A DNA stretch of 64,000 bases from Levilactobacillus zymae DSM 19395 (GCF_001434115.1 NZ_AZDW01000013.1:248001-312000); one strand, 5' to 3'; counted from the stretch's first letter, positions 17,588 to 26,219 are shown. Numbers and translations: made by a program. Notes: a model not told the origin generated them from the letters alone.

Positions 17588-18652
17588 ATGGAAAAACAAC
17601 ACTACTTAAAATTGATCGATGAAGAACTAGCCACCGCGCCCTGGTTCGTGCAAGAATACTACCAGGCCAAGGCCACGATTCCCCTGTCACCGGCCACGCT
17701 GTACCAGTACCTCACGGAGTTTCGCCGCTTCTTCACCTGGCTGATTCAAGAAGGCCTGACGCCGGCCAAACAACCGGCCGACATCCAACTCGACGTCCTG
17801 GCCCATTTAAAAAAGGAGACCGTGGAGTTATACAAATCCGCCCTGTTGAACCAGACCAAGGCCAACGGCGCTCCGGGGAGTCGGTCGCACCCGACCATCA
17901 ACCGGTCGTTAAACGCCTTGTCGTCGCTGTTCAAGTACCTGACCGAAGACACGGAAGACGAGCACGGCGAGGCCTACTTCGACCGCAACGTGATGCATAA
18001 GATCGCCCTGGTGCGGACCAACGAGACCTACGCCACCCGGGCGGCCAACCTCAAGACCAAGCTGATGCTGGGCAATACCGACCACGACTACCTGGCCTTC
18101 ATCGACGAGAAATACGAAGCCCAGCTGACCCCAACGCAAAAACGCTACTTTCGGCGCGACAAGGTCCGTGATTTAGCCATCAACGCCCTCTTACTGGGGA
18201 GTGGCCTGCGGGTCTCGGAAGCCGCCAACGCGGACTTGCGGCATTTAAACTTGAAGACTAGCACGATCGGCGTGATTCGTAAGGGCGGCCAACGCGATAC
18301 GGTGCCGATCGCCCCCTGGACCATGCCCTACATCCAGGCTTATGTGGACCAACGCGCCGCTCTGTATCACGCGGCACCCGGGGACCGGGCGTTATTTTTG
18401 ACCATCTACCGTGGTCAGGCATCACGCATGCAGGCCAACACCATCGAAAAAATGGTCGCCAAGTACTCGGCAGCTTTCAAGGTCCGCATCACGCCGCATA
18501 AGCTGCGGCACACGCTGGCCTCGAAGCTCTACCTGGCCACCAAAAACGAGCAACTCGTGGCCACCCAGCTGGGGCAAAATTCGACCAGTGCGACCGGGTT
18601 GTACACCCACATGATCGATGAGGAGCAGCGGGATGGGTTGAAGAAACTGTAG
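17588..18652 (+). CDS. xerS: Tyrosine recombinase XerS
   Basis: A 354-residue single-protein Xer recombinase, the length typical of XerS (about 356). The N-terminal SAM-like domain (1-120) binds DNA; the catalytic domain has R208 (SGLRVSE), K232, H304 and R307 (HKLRH), and nucleophile Y339. The second histidine site is Q330 (LGQNS), a tolerated variation. XerS resolves chromosome dimers at a dif-type site in streptococci and some lactobacilli. ATG 17588 is preferred because GGAGG is 9 nt upstream. I did not find a convincing dif site beside it. A phage integrase is less likely given the length and absence of phage genes. Confidence 0.88.
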   Translation: MEKQHYLKLIDEELATAPWFVQEYYQAKATIPLSPATLYQYLTEFRRFFTWLIQEGLTPAKQPADIQLDVLAHLKKETVELYKSALLNQTKANGAPGSRSHPTINRSLNALSSLFKYLTEDTEDEHGEAYFDRNVMHKIALVRTNETYATRAANLKTKLMLGNTDHDYLAFIDEKYEAQLTPTQKRYFRRDKVRDLAINALLLGSGLRVSEAANADLRHLNLKTSTIGVIRKGGQRDTVPIAPWTMPYIQAYVDQRAALYHAAPGDRALFLTIYRGQASRMQANTIEKMVAKYSAAFKVRITPHKLRHTLASKLYLATKNEQLVATQLGQNSTSATGLYTHMIDEEQRDGLKKL

Positions 18653-18682
18653 TTAACGACTCATTATGAAGGGGATAAAAGC

Positions 18683-18847
18683 ATGCCAAAATTTGAAATT
18701 GGGGCTTTAGTTAAACTACCTAAGCCATACACCGGCGTCGTGGGGACCGTTATCAGCTACTACGCCGCCAAAGATCAATATCTTGTGCGTTTTGGAGCAA
18801 ATCAACAATTATATTTCAAACCCAACGAGCTCACTCTCTGGAAATAA
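18683..18847 (+). CDS. Small conserved-looking protein of unknown function
   Basis: A 54-residue ORF, ATG with AAGGGGAT 8 nt before it. It starts MPKFEIGALVKL and has alternating hydrophobic strands (VVGTVISYY, YLVRFG, QLYFKPNELTLW), which suggests a small beta barrel of SH3/KOW type. It follows xerS by 30 nt and may be on its transcript. I do not recognise the family; the good ribosome site and strand pattern argue that it is real. Confidence 0.65.
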   Translation: MPKFEIGALVKLPKPYTGVVGTVISYYAAKDQYLVRFGANQQLYFKPNELTLWK

Positions 18848-18911
18848 GACCCAATTTGTCTCTTCTTTGAGCAATCATTAATCCTGGGTTCCAAGAAAGG
18901 AGCCAGCCAGC

Positions 18912-19403
18912 ATGTCAATCATTAAAATCCGGTATTCCGAACTACAAGATTTACCCCAACTATTTGCCATCGACCAAACCATTTGGAATACGACCAACAG
19001 CCCCGGACCCATCCGCCTTAAAAGTCTGGCAGCTTACGGCCAACATTACCCCGTGGGCAGTCAATTGGTCGCCGTGCGGGGCACTCAGGTCCTGGGGATG
19101 ATCTCTTGGAACCCCCAGTCGCCCTACCCGTCAATGCACCGTACCTGGAATATCGGGATTGGCGTGGCCCAAGCCGCCCAACATCAGGGCGTCGGTAGCC
19201 AGCTAATGACCGCTTTGAAAACCGAAGCGCGCCGGCAAGGGATTCACCGCATCGAATTAAACGTCCTGGCCACCAACCTAAGTGCCCGTCAGTTCTACGC
19301 CCAACAGGGTTTTCAGGTTGAGGGACGGGCCAGAGATGCCTTTTATCTCAATGGGCACTACGTTGACGACTATAGTTTGGCTTGTTTGCTTGAACCGTTG
19401 TAA
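18912..19403 (+). CDS. GNAT family N-acetyltransferase
   Basis: A 163-residue acetyltransferase. Motif A, which holds the acetyl-CoA pyrophosphate, is QHQGVGSQLM (near residue 95). Motif B-like NLSARQFYAQQGFQVEG is near 122-138. The substrate is unknown; the pattern is closest to RimI/SpeG-like small GNATs acting on small amines or proteins. The ATG follows AAAGGAG. It is 12 nt upstream of the RHH protein and may be co-transcribed with it. Confidence 0.85.
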   Translation: MSIIKIRYSELQDLPQLFAIDQTIWNTTNSPGPIRLKSLAAYGQHYPVGSQLVAVRGTQVLGMISWNPQSPYPSMHRTWNIGIGVAQAAQHQGVGSQLMTALKTEARRQGIHRIELNVLATNLSARQFYAQQGFQVEGRARDAFYLNGHYVDDYSLACLLEPL

Positions 19404-19415
19404 GGAAGGAACATA

Positions 19416-19649
19416 ATGAAGGTAACTAAGACCAGAAATGTTTCGCTGGAATTCACCAATGATCAATACCAACGGATTAAAGCCATGGCTGATTTTCACG
19501 GTGTTACGGTGCCCACGTATCTGCGGACGGCTATTTTGGCCCGAACGGCGGACGATGCGGATTACCGCGATGCCATGACTAACTTAAAGCTAAGTCATGG
19601 TGAGACGGTTTCTCGGCTTCAGATTCGTCAGTGCTTAGGGTTAGAGTAA
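19416..19649 (+). CDS. Orphan ribbon-helix-helix antitoxin-like protein
   Basis: A 77-residue protein. Residues 6-45 give a ribbon-helix-helix pattern: a beta strand (NVSLEFT), helix A (DQYQRIKAMADFHG), a turn (VTV), and helix B (PTYLRTAILART). The C-terminal tail would bind a toxin in RelB/DUF6290-type antitoxins. No toxin gene follows; a terminator comes 25 nt later. It may be a solitary DNA-binding repressor or the remains of a toxin-antitoxin pair. Confidence 0.7.
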   Translation: MKVTKTRNVSLEFTNDQYQRIKAMADFHGVTVPTYLRTAILARTADDADYRDAMTNLKLSHGETVSRLQIRQCLGLE

Positions 19650-19673
19650 CCGTAGGCCCAACTCGTCAAATAT

Positions 19674-19712
19674 AAAGGTCGTCTGAATACTGATTTCAGG
19701 CGACCTTTTTTC
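19674..19712. terminator. Bidirectional terminator between convergent small genes
   Basis: AAGGTCGTCTGAA and TTTCAGGCGACCTT arms followed by TTTTTT on the plus strand; the A run on the left serves the minus strand. Confidence 0.85.
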
Positions 19713-19722
19713 TGTTTAGAAC

Positions 19723-19899
19723 TTAGTTTGAGCGACGGGACAATTGCGGAGATACCGCTTTATCGGCCACCTTCTGCTGCTTAGTTTGTCTAGCCGCAAC
19801 GGCTCGAACGAGTTGCTCATTTTGTTTTTCAAAACCCGCTTTGATCCCAGGGCCCTGTAATTCACGTTTCAAAAAATCATCAAATTTAACGTTAGCCAT
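19723..19899 (-). CDS. Truncated Xre-type antitoxin-like small protein
   Basis: A 58-residue ORF with ribosome site GTGAGGT. Its start, FDDFLKRELQGPGIKAGFEK, has the layout of the N-terminal arm of HigA-type Xre antitoxins (F--FL---L-DP-----YE). Residues 34-56 (VAARQTKQQKVADKAVSPQLS) resemble the first half of an HTH but the chain stops before the domain is complete. It may be an eroded antitoxin or a small functional protein. No partner toxin lies beside it. Confidence 0.5.
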   Translation of the reverse strand: MANVKFDDFLKRELQGPGIKAGFEKQNEQLVRAVAARQTKQQKVADKAVSPQLSRRSN

Positions 19900-20052
19900 C
19901 TGACTACCTCACTTTAATGGTTACTATCATGGCGCCAGCTTGACCCCTCATTTTCCCCTACCCAAGCGAGCCAAAATCAAATTAAGACTGGCGGTTCGTG
20001 CTATGCTTATCCTATAACTTCACGGTTAAGACAACCAGAAAGGAGCCTTCAA

Positions 20053-21342
20053 TTGGCCTTTAACACCCCTCTCGCCGACCAGCTACGGCCCCAATCATTG
20101 GACCAGATGGTGGGGCAACCCGCTCTTTTAGACCCCGGGCAGCCCCTGCGTCAAATCATTGACCAACACGTCAACATTCCGCTAATTCTCTGGGGTCCCC
20201 CGGGAACCGGCAAAACCAGCTTGGCCCGGCTCATTGCCGCCAACAACAAGTATCCGTTCGTCGCGTTTAACGCCTCGACCGAAAATAAGGCCAAGCTCAC
20301 GGACGCCATCGCTGGGTACCCCCATCAGTCGTTCGTCTTGCTGATCGACGAGATTCACCGCATGACTAAAACGCTACAGGACTTTCTCCTGCCTCACCTG
20401 GAAAACGGTCACGTGATGCTGATCGGGTCCACGACCGAGAACCCCATCATGTCCATCGTTCCGGCCATTCGCTCCCGCTGTCAGATCTTTGAATTTCAAC
20501 CGCTCGACGAGGCGGCTATTAAAACCACCCTGCAGCGGGCGGTCACCACGGTTTACCAGTGGGATGACGACCAGGTCGAAGCGTCCGCCCTCGACCTGAT
20601 TGCCACCGCGGCCGACGGGGATCTCCGAGTGGCCTTAAACATCCTGGAGACCCTGCACGCCATCGACGGCACCAAGCTCACCGTGGCGGCCGTTCAACAC
20701 TTTGCCCGGCAACAGCATTTCAGTTACGACCGCAAGGCGACGAAGCATTACGACTACCTGGCCGCCTACTCGGACTCGATGGCCGGCTCGGATACCGACG
20801 CCGCTCTGTACTACTTGGCGGTTCTCCTCAAAAACGATGACCTGCCCTCGGTGGTCCGCCGCTTACGCGAGATTCCCTACACCTATATCGGCCTGGCCAA
20901 CCCGCAACAGGTCACCCAGATCGTGGTCGCTGCCAACCAGGCCGAAAAGGTGGGCATGCCCAAGGCCAAGTATCCGTTGATGTTTGCCACGATGCTGATG
21001 TGTATCTCGCCCAAGTCCGGGTCGTTTGATGAGACCTGGGAGCAGCTGGATCAAGATACCGAGCACCCGAACCTGCACCCGATGCCCCGTGGCCTGCGCG
21101 ACATGCATTATAAACACTCCGAAGAAATCACGGGCGGCGGCTTGATCGACAGTCCGTTTCAGCAACCCCACCAGATTGCCCAACAAAACTACATGCCCCA
21201 GGGCCTCGAAGGTCGGCAATACTACCACCCTAAGGATAATCAGAACGAACGGAAGCTGGGCGCACAGTACTTCAAGCTTCACAAGTTTATCTATGGTAAG
21301 GATTATCGAGATCAAAACCGGAACAATTCCCCGAAATCCTGA
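20053..21342 (+). CDS. rarA: Replication-associated recombination protein RarA (MgsA), AAA+ ATPase
   Basis: A 429-residue AAA+ ATPase acting at stalled replication forks. Walker A is GPPGTGKTS (48-56), Walker B is VLLIDEIHR (D99, E100), and the sensor-1 region is STTENP near 136. The C-terminal MgsA domain contains the conserved YHSEEITGGG-like stretch (residues 355-365) and YLPQGLEG-like MPQGLEGRQYY. The start codon is TTG 20053, supported by AAGGAG 7 nt upstream and by the family's usual PLADQLRP beginning. The gene is monocistronic and ends at a strong terminator. Confidence 0.93.
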   Translation: MAFNTPLADQLRPQSLDQMVGQPALLDPGQPLRQIIDQHVNIPLILWGPPGTGKTSLARLIAANNKYPFVAFNASTENKAKLTDAIAGYPHQSFVLLIDEIHRMTKTLQDFLLPHLENGHVMLIGSTTENPIMSIVPAIRSRCQIFEFQPLDEAAIKTTLQRAVTTVYQWDDDQVEASALDLIATAADGDLRVALNILETLHAIDGTKLTVAAVQHFARQQHFSYDRKATKHYDYLAAYSDSMAGSDTDAALYYLAVLLKNDDLPSVVRRLREIPYTYIGLANPQQVTQIVVAANQAEKVGMPKAKYPLMFATMLMCISPKSGSFDETWEQLDQDTEHPNLHPMPRGLRDMHYKHSEEITGGGLIDSPFQQPHQIAQQNYMPQGLEGRQYYHPKDNQNERKLGAQYFKLHKFIYGKDYRDQNRNNSPKS

Positions 21343-21407
21343 TAGTTGGCTGAATTAGTCGTGAGTTACCAGGTTAGTGACGGTTGACTAAACGAAAATT
21401 CAATCAC

Positions 21408-21473
21408 AAAATACCTCTTTGCGTTTATTTAATGGTTACTAACCAATCAATAAACGTTAAGAGGTATTTTTTA
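21408..21473 (+). terminator. Long terminator hairpin after rarA
   Basis: Outer arms AAAATACCTCTT and AAGAGGTATTTT, inner arms CGTTTATT and AATAAACG, topped by GGTT/AACC, then a T run. The A-rich left side can also serve the minus strand. Confidence 0.85.
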
Positions 21474-21482
21474 GTGAGTAGA

Positions 21483-21540
21483 AGTGGGGTAACCGACTAA
21501 TCTACCTAATGAGTGGGGTAACCGACTAATCTACCTAATA
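21483..21540. repeat. 29-bp tandem duplication at the 3' end of the aldo/keto reductase gene
   Basis: The unit beginning AGTGGGGTAACCGACTAATC occurs twice head to tail with a 29-bp period. The second copy runs into the minus-strand stop codon of the next gene (21535), so the gene end itself has been duplicated. Confidence 0.85.
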
Positions 21541-22389
21541 ATTGAACTTGAAATTTCCCAATTGTTTCACCGCTTCAGGATCATGAGCATTACCGAATAA
21601 ACTTTGCTTTTCGTCCAGTGCAGCCATACGTTGCATCTCAGCTGCGGTCAGTACGAAATCGTTGATTTGAGCGTTTTCCTGAATCCGCGCAGTGTGCACG
21701 GACTTAGGAATTACGACAATCTGACGTTGATTCAACCACTTTAAAATGACCTGACTGGTAGTTTTGCCGTGAGCCGTTGCGATGGCTTGAATTTCGGGAT
21801 TGGTGAAGATGTTCCGTTGTCCCTCAGCAAACGGTCCCCAAGCTTCTGGAACAATATCGTGGTCCAGAAGCCATTGAACCCGTTGCGGTTGCTGATAAAA
21901 CGGATGGAGTTCAATCTGATCAACAGCGGGCTTAATCTCGTTGTGCATCATCAAGTCTTGCACCCGATCATTTTCAAAGTTGGCAACCCCTAAGGCCTTC
22001 AGGCGGCCATCGTGGTAGGCTGCTTCCATGGCCCGCCATGAGCCATAAACGTCGCCCAATGGTTGATGAATCAAGTAGAGGTCCAGATAATCCAGCCCCA
22101 AGCGATCCAAGGACGCCTGAATAGCGGCCTTAGTAGCTTCTTCACCGGCATCTTGAATCCATAACTTAGTTGTCACAAAGATCTTATCACGCGGGATGCC
22201 ACTTTCGCGAATGGCGGCGCCCACTGCACGTTCGTTGCCGTACGCGGCAGCCGTGTCAATTAGGCGATAACCTTGTTGTAGGGCCGTTAAAACGGCCTGT
22301 TTGCAGTCTTCGAAGTCGGGAATTTGGAAGACGCCAAATCCCAGTAAGGGCATTTTGAGACCATTGTTTAACGTGAGTTCATTTTTCAT
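21535..22389 (-). CDS. Aldo/keto reductase
   Basis: A 284-residue AKR with TIM-barrel pattern. All four catalytic residues are present: D45, Y50, K75 and H108 (LIDTAAAYGNE, FVTTKLW, YLIHQP). The cofactor-binding tail VVIPKSVHTARIQEN near 230 marks an NADPH enzyme. The substrate is probably a small carbonyl such as a 2,5-diketo-D-gluconate-like or methylglyoxal-type aldehyde, but it is not determined. It is the last gene of a three-gene minus-strand run with the NAD(P)-binding protein and the SnoaL-like protein. Confidence 0.92.
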   Translation of the reverse strand: MKNELTLNNGLKMPLLGFGVFQIPDFEDCKQAVLTALQQGYRLIDTAAAYGNERAVGAAIRESGIPRDKIFVTTKLWIQDAGEEATKAAIQASLDRLGLDYLDLYLIHQPLGDVYGSWRAMEAAYHDGRLKALGVANFENDRVQDLMMHNEIKPAVDQIELHPFYQQPQRVQWLLDHDIVPEAWGPFAEGQRNIFTNPEIQAIATAHGKTTSQVILKWLNQRQIVVIPKSVHTARIQENAQINDFVLTAAEMQRMAALDEKQSLFGNAHDPEAVKQLGNFKFNY

Positions 22390-22406
22390 TGATTGTATCT
22401 CCTCTT

Positions 22407-23009
22407 CTATTCTGGTGTATTGATACCGACGCTGGCTTGGTTGTCTAGCGTTGAGTCGTTGATTAAACGAATCACGTAATCCGCGATGCTCTGACGCGAA
22501 ACGTCGTGGCCGCCAAAGGGTTCTCCCTTTTGCGTAATTTCGTAATTGATGGGACCGTTAGTATACCAGCCGGGACGGATGATGGTGTAGTTTAAGGACG
22601 ACTGTTCGATCCGGTCAGCCGCTTGCCGGAAAGACTTCAAAATGGGATTGTGGTATGGCTCCGGTGAATCGCCCAACCACGCCGGAATTTCTTGGTAAAT
22701 GCCCATGGTGGTGATAAAAATTAGTCGGTGGACGTTGACCCGTTCCATGGACGCCACGATATGTGTGGCAAAGTTGGCCATATCACCACTCAGTGCCACA
22801 AAGACGAAGTCCTGGCCGGAAATGGCCTGATCTAGCTGCTTGTCATCTAAAGCACTGCCGGCGACTGCTGTTTCTCGCTTAGCGTCCAGCTTGAGTCGAT
22901 TGGCCCGCCGGGAATAGAGGGTTAAATGGACGTCGGTTTGTGCCAACATCATTTTTCGCACGGCCCGGCCGATTGAACCGGTCGCCCCAATAATTAATCC
23001 ATTTTGCAT
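22407..23009 (-). CDS. NAD(P)-binding protein, atypical SDR
   Basis: A 200-residue paralogue of 15734-16330, with GATGSIGR (residues 7-14), VALSGD, YTIIRPGWYTNGP and GEPFGGHDVS. Expected to bind NADPH and reduce a quinone or other small carbonyl, or to sense redox state. I use ATG 23009, which has GGAGG 10 nt upstream and starts one base after the previous stop; the longer reading from 23078 lies inside the neighbour. Co-transcribed with the genes on either side. Confidence 0.85.
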   Translation of the reverse strand: MQNGLIIGATGSIGRAVRKMMLAQTDVHLTLYSRRANRLKLDAKRETAVAGSALDDKQLDQAISGQDFVFVALSGDMANFATHIVASMERVNVHRLIFITTMGIYQEIPAWLGDSPEPYHNPILKSFRQAADRIEQSSLNYTIIRPGWYTNGPINYEITQKGEPFGGHDVSRQSIADYVIRLINDSTLDNQASVGINTPE

Positions 23010-23010
23010 G

Positions 23011-23451
23011 TTAGTGAACCTCCTCCGTATGCCAGATAAAGTTGGAATTACGTTCGGCAATATACCACCGGCCATCAATTTTTTCGTAATGGTCTTGATA
23101 GCGCACTCCCTCGTTAGTCGTAACGGTTTGCCCGTGGTCGTTGGTCTTAACCAGGGTTACGTAATTGTAGGCAATCCCATCCGCATGGGTAGCGTCTTTA
23201 AAACTAACGGTTTGTTGACCACTCATGTGAAAGACAGCGGAATAGTCATCCATGGAAGAACTGAAGGCGTTTAGAATGGCCTCCCGTCCGTCTAGCGTAA
23301 ACGTGACCTCACCATCATTGATGATATTAACGCGACCGTTCGGGGTGAACAGCTGGACCTGCTTGTCATTTTCCTTGGTGTCCGAGTAATTAGAAAATAA
23401 ATCAACAAGTTCCTTCAAAGCTAACCGATCTGCGATTTCTTGAGTATTCAT
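23011..23451 (-). CDS. SnoaL-like / NTF2-like protein
   Basis: A 146-residue SnoaL_4-type protein. The N-terminal helix IADRLALKELVDLFSNYSD is typical of polyketide-cyclase-like and dehydratase-like NTF2 folds, followed by the strand pattern ending YEKIDGRWYIAERNSNF. The exact reaction is unknown. It is the first gene of the three-gene unit with the NAD(P)-binding protein and aldo/keto reductase, which suggests joint handling of a small carbonyl or aromatic substrate (inference). Confidence 0.8.
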   Translation of the reverse strand: MNTQEIADRLALKELVDLFSNYSDTKENDKQVQLFTPNGRVNIINDGEVTFTLDGREAILNAFSSSMDDYSAVFHMSGQQTVSFKDATHADGIAYNYVTLVKTNDHGQTVTTNEGVRYQDHYEKIDGRWYIAERNSNFIWHTEEVH

Positions 23452-23574
23452 AATTTGTAACTTCCCTTCTTGATGACAATGTCATTATCTCGTGAATTGA
23501 GTTCTGAAAAAATGGTCAATGATTTTGATACCGGGACTTATGCCCCGCTTTTGATGGAAACGACGCTTATTGTT

Positions 23575-25029
23575 TTACCGAGGTTGTTTGGCGGGTTCTT
23601 TCCGGGTGAGGTTGATGAAAATGGCTAAAATGACGAGGACCAAGCCAATCCCCATAATCAGATGCAAACCGTTGAATAAAATGGTCCGTAATTGGGGTAA
23701 CAGGGTTTGAGGTAAATGACGAGCTGAGCTGGCGTCGGTCAATTGGTTCATCATCCGCGTGGTGAGCCGACCGCCGACCTGACTAGCCGTGCTTAGACTC
23801 AAAACTGCCCCAAAAATGGCGGACATAAACGTCTGGCCCAAGGTTCTAAAAAGTAAGCCGAATGTGGTTGAGACGCTAATTAAGTCTTGCCGTACACCGT
23901 CTTGTAACGACACCTGCATGGGGGTAAAGGCCAGCCCCATTCCCAGGCCGTTAAAGCCCCCACTAACCAACAACCACCAATAAGGAGCGGATTGGGTCGC
24001 CAGTGTCATGGCGACTGCTGACAATAAAACGCTAAGACTGCCTAGCATGACGATGCGTTTGTAAGGAAGCTTCTCCATAAGGTGCGCCGTGTAGCGCGTT
24101 CCAATAAGCAGTAGCACGGAACCGGCAATTTGAGTCAGCCCCCCGTAAGTCGCGTTGGTTCCTAAGAGCCCTTGCGCCCACATTGGCGCGTAAACACTGT
24201 ACCCGATGAAAAAGCCGTTAATTAAGAACATGATGACGTTCTGGGATTGAATCTGCCAGTTTTTTAGTAGTTCAATGGGCACTAAGGCGTGGGTTTGATG
24301 TTTTTCGACGTGATAGAAGACGCCCATGAGCACTAAACCGATGATGACCAACACCAGTGTTTGACCGATATTGGTCGCAATCGAGTCACTGGCGAATAGC
24401 AAGACGACCAAGGTCGCAATCAGTAGACCGGAGCCTAAGTAATCAAAGTGGTTTTGTGAGGCCGCACGCTTCCCTTCACGGTAGGAAAATTGTAAAAGGA
24501 GTAATGAAATAATCCCGATGGGTAGGTTAATGAAAAAGACCCAGTGCCACGAGAGCGTATCGACCAACCAACCCCCAATTAGTGGTCCCACAACGGTCGA
24601 TAAGGTGTAAAATGCGGTCACCCATCCCAAAGCACGAGCCCGTTCAGCTGGATTGGCGTACAGATCGGCGTAGATGATGAACGGAATAGAGACCATCCCC
24701 CCGGCCCCAATCCCCATGAAGGCTCGGGCGACGATTAACATCAGCATGCTGGTGGACAAGCCGCCGACCAACGAACTAACAATAAAAAGAATCACTGAAA
24801 TCTGAAAAGTTCGTTTGTTGCCAATCGCTTCACCGACGCGGCCCCATAAGACCGTGGTCACCGCCGTTCCCAGTAAAAAAATAGAGCTGATCCAACCAAT
24901 GAGTCGAATTCCGTTAAGGTCGCTGGTAATGGCCGGTAAAGCCGTATTAACGATGGTGGCGTCTAAGCCCCCCATAAAGTTTGCAATGAGTAGCGCGATG
25001 GTCGCGATGGCCATTCTTCTTTTTGTCAT
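23575..25029 (-). CDS. MFS drug exporter, DHA2 family (14 TMS)
   Basis: A 484-residue inner-membrane proton antiporter. The family start is MGGLDATIVNTALPAIT, motif A-like GRVGEAIGNKR is near residue 65, and motif C, the antiporter signature, reads STVVGPLIGGWLV near 140-152. There are about 14 hydrophobic segments. DHA2 proteins export drugs, dyes or bile salts. It is 13 nt downstream of the NTF2-like gene 25043-25420 and a TetR gene lies upstream on the same strand, so TetR control is likely. Confidence 0.9.
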   Translation of the reverse strand: MTKRRMAIATIALLIANFMGGLDATIVNTALPAITSDLNGIRLIGWISSIFLLGTAVTTVLWGRVGEAIGNKRTFQISVILFIVSSLVGGLSTSMLMLIVARAFMGIGAGGMVSIPFIIYADLYANPAERARALGWVTAFYTLSTVVGPLIGGWLVDTLSWHWVFFINLPIGIISLLLLQFSYREGKRAASQNHFDYLGSGLLIATLVVLLFASDSIATNIGQTLVLVIIGLVLMGVFYHVEKHQTHALVPIELLKNWQIQSQNVIMFLINGFFIGYSVYAPMWAQGLLGTNATYGGLTQIAGSVLLLIGTRYTAHLMEKLPYKRIVMLGSLSVLLSAVAMTLATQSAPYWWLLVSGGFNGLGMGLAFTPMQVSLQDGVRQDLISVSTTFGLLFRTLGQTFMSAIFGAVLSLSTASQVGGRLTTRMMNQLTDASSARHLPQTLLPQLRTILFNGLHLIMGIGLVLVILAIFINLTRKEPAKQPR

Positions 25030-25042
25030 ATTTCCTCCTTAA

Positions 25043-25420
25043 TTAATACATCGAAGCGTGGGCTTCAATAATTTGCCAGCCGTGTGGTCCCTTAACTAAT
25101 GTGATTTGCGATTGTAGCGGCCAAGTGTTGCGGAACCCGTAAATGCGGGCATCTAGTTCGTTACGCACAATGACCTGAGCCTGATCACCCGTCACAGTAG
25201 CCTGAAACAAAACCTCCCGACTGCTAAAATAATGCATTCGGCCTAACCGAATCTGGCGTAACCACTCCGTCTTACTTTGAACTTGTCCCGTAATGTGAAA
25301 GAACTTGGCATTCGGGGCAATGACCTGGTCCAGTAACGCTAAATTCTTGGTGAGCATCCCTTGAACCTGCTGGTGAACTACCTGAGTGACCGCTCGTTCT
25401 TCATTAAGTTGTGTTGACAT
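25043..25420 (-). CDS. NTF2-like small protein
   Basis: A 125-residue NTF2-fold protein and paralogue of 14123-14494: FHITGQVQSKTEWLRQI and the C-terminal WQIIEAHASMY match the other copy. It is the first gene of a bicistronic unit with the DHA2 exporter, ATG after ACGGAGG. A role linked to the exported compound is plausible but not shown. Confidence 0.75.
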   Translation of the reverse strand: MSTQLNEERAVTQVVHQQVQGMLTKNLALLDQVIAPNAKFFHITGQVQSKTEWLRQIRLGRMHYFSSREVLFQATVTGDQAQVIVRNELDARIYGFRNTWPLQSQITLVKGPHGWQIIEAHASMY

Positions 25421-25550
25421 TTTCTGATAACCTCCGTGATTTGGTTGATGGCTTTATTATGCAAGGAACCCCACGGCAAAAAAATGGGCACTCTTTTTCA
25501 AAGCGAGACATATGCCACCCTTTTGAGGAATGTGACGCATAAAACTACCA

Positions 25551-25588
25551 AAAAACGGTGATTATCGAAAAAATTCGATAATCACCGT
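25551..25588 (-). terminator. Terminator of the TetR gene
   Basis: Perfect hairpin ACGGTGATTATCGAA and TTCGATAATCACCGT, followed on the minus strand by TTTTTT. Confidence 0.88.
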
Positions 25589-25600
25589 CTGAACGGCCAT

Positions 25601-26185
25601 CTATTTAGTTAAATTCAAATACTGAGTTACCCCACCTTGCATCAATGCCGTGGCTGCCCGAATCACGTCGGCTAACGGTTCGACTCGCCCGTTGGCCACC
25701 CAAGTGGTGTAAACCTTTAACCCCGTCTGTTCCACAAAATTCAATAAAATTTGTTTTTGCCAGTCGGCTAATTGGTTAAATTCCGGGGATTGTCCCCAGG
25801 TTTTAGTCATCACATCATTGATCATTTGTTGCCGAATGCCCACGTAAGACCCCACCGTGCAAGTGGTAATTCGGTCGTAAGCCTCGCCTTGGCTGGCAGA
25901 ATAGGTAAAAAAGGCTGCCACACTCTTGGCCAAATCACGTGGGTAGCGTAAATCAGCAATCTCGTCGAGGTAGGCCTTCGAGTACTGAGCCTGTAACTCA
26001 CGAAGGAGATCGTCTAATGTCGGATAGTAACGGTAAAACGTCTTTTTATTAATCCGTGCTAACCGCGCGAGCTCGGTCACGGTAATTTTTGAATAATCTT
26101 TTTCACAAATGAGTTGTTTAAACGCGTCGTAAATACTGGTAATCGTGCGCTGGACGCGTAAATCCTGATAGTCATTAACCTGCAT
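25601..26185 (-). CDS. TetR/AcrR family regulator
   Basis: A 194-residue regulator. The HTH is at residues 30-50: ITVTELARLARINKKTFYRYYPTLDDLL. The C-terminal part (from 80) is a ligand-binding helical domain with C-terminal TetR_C-like segment. It lies just upstream of the NTF2-like/DHA2 exporter unit on the same strand and ends at its own terminator. It probably represses the exporter and itself through the inverted repeat at 26189-26219. Confidence 0.88.
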   Translation of the reverse strand: MQVNDYQDLRVQRTITSIYDAFKQLICEKDYSKITVTELARLARINKKTFYRYYPTLDDLLRELQAQYSKAYLDEIADLRYPRDLAKSVAAFFTYSASQGEAYDRITTCTVGSYVGIRQQMINDVMTKTWGQSPEFNQLADWQKQILLNFVEQTGLKVYTTWVANGRVEPLADVIRAATALMQGGVTQYLNLTK

Positions 26186-26188
26186 TCG

Positions 26189-26219
26189 ATTGACCTCCTA
26201 ATGAACTTGTCAGGTCAAT
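26189..26219. promoter_or_regulatory. Candidate TetR operator
   Basis: Inverted repeat ATTGACCT and AGGTCAAT, 15 nt apart, directly before the TetR ATG and covering the ribosome site. Position fits autoregulation. Confidence 0.5.

Noticed and set aside
19416-19899. Toxin-antitoxin pair formed by the two small genes
   Set aside because: The genes converge on a shared terminator and neither has a toxin-like fold.
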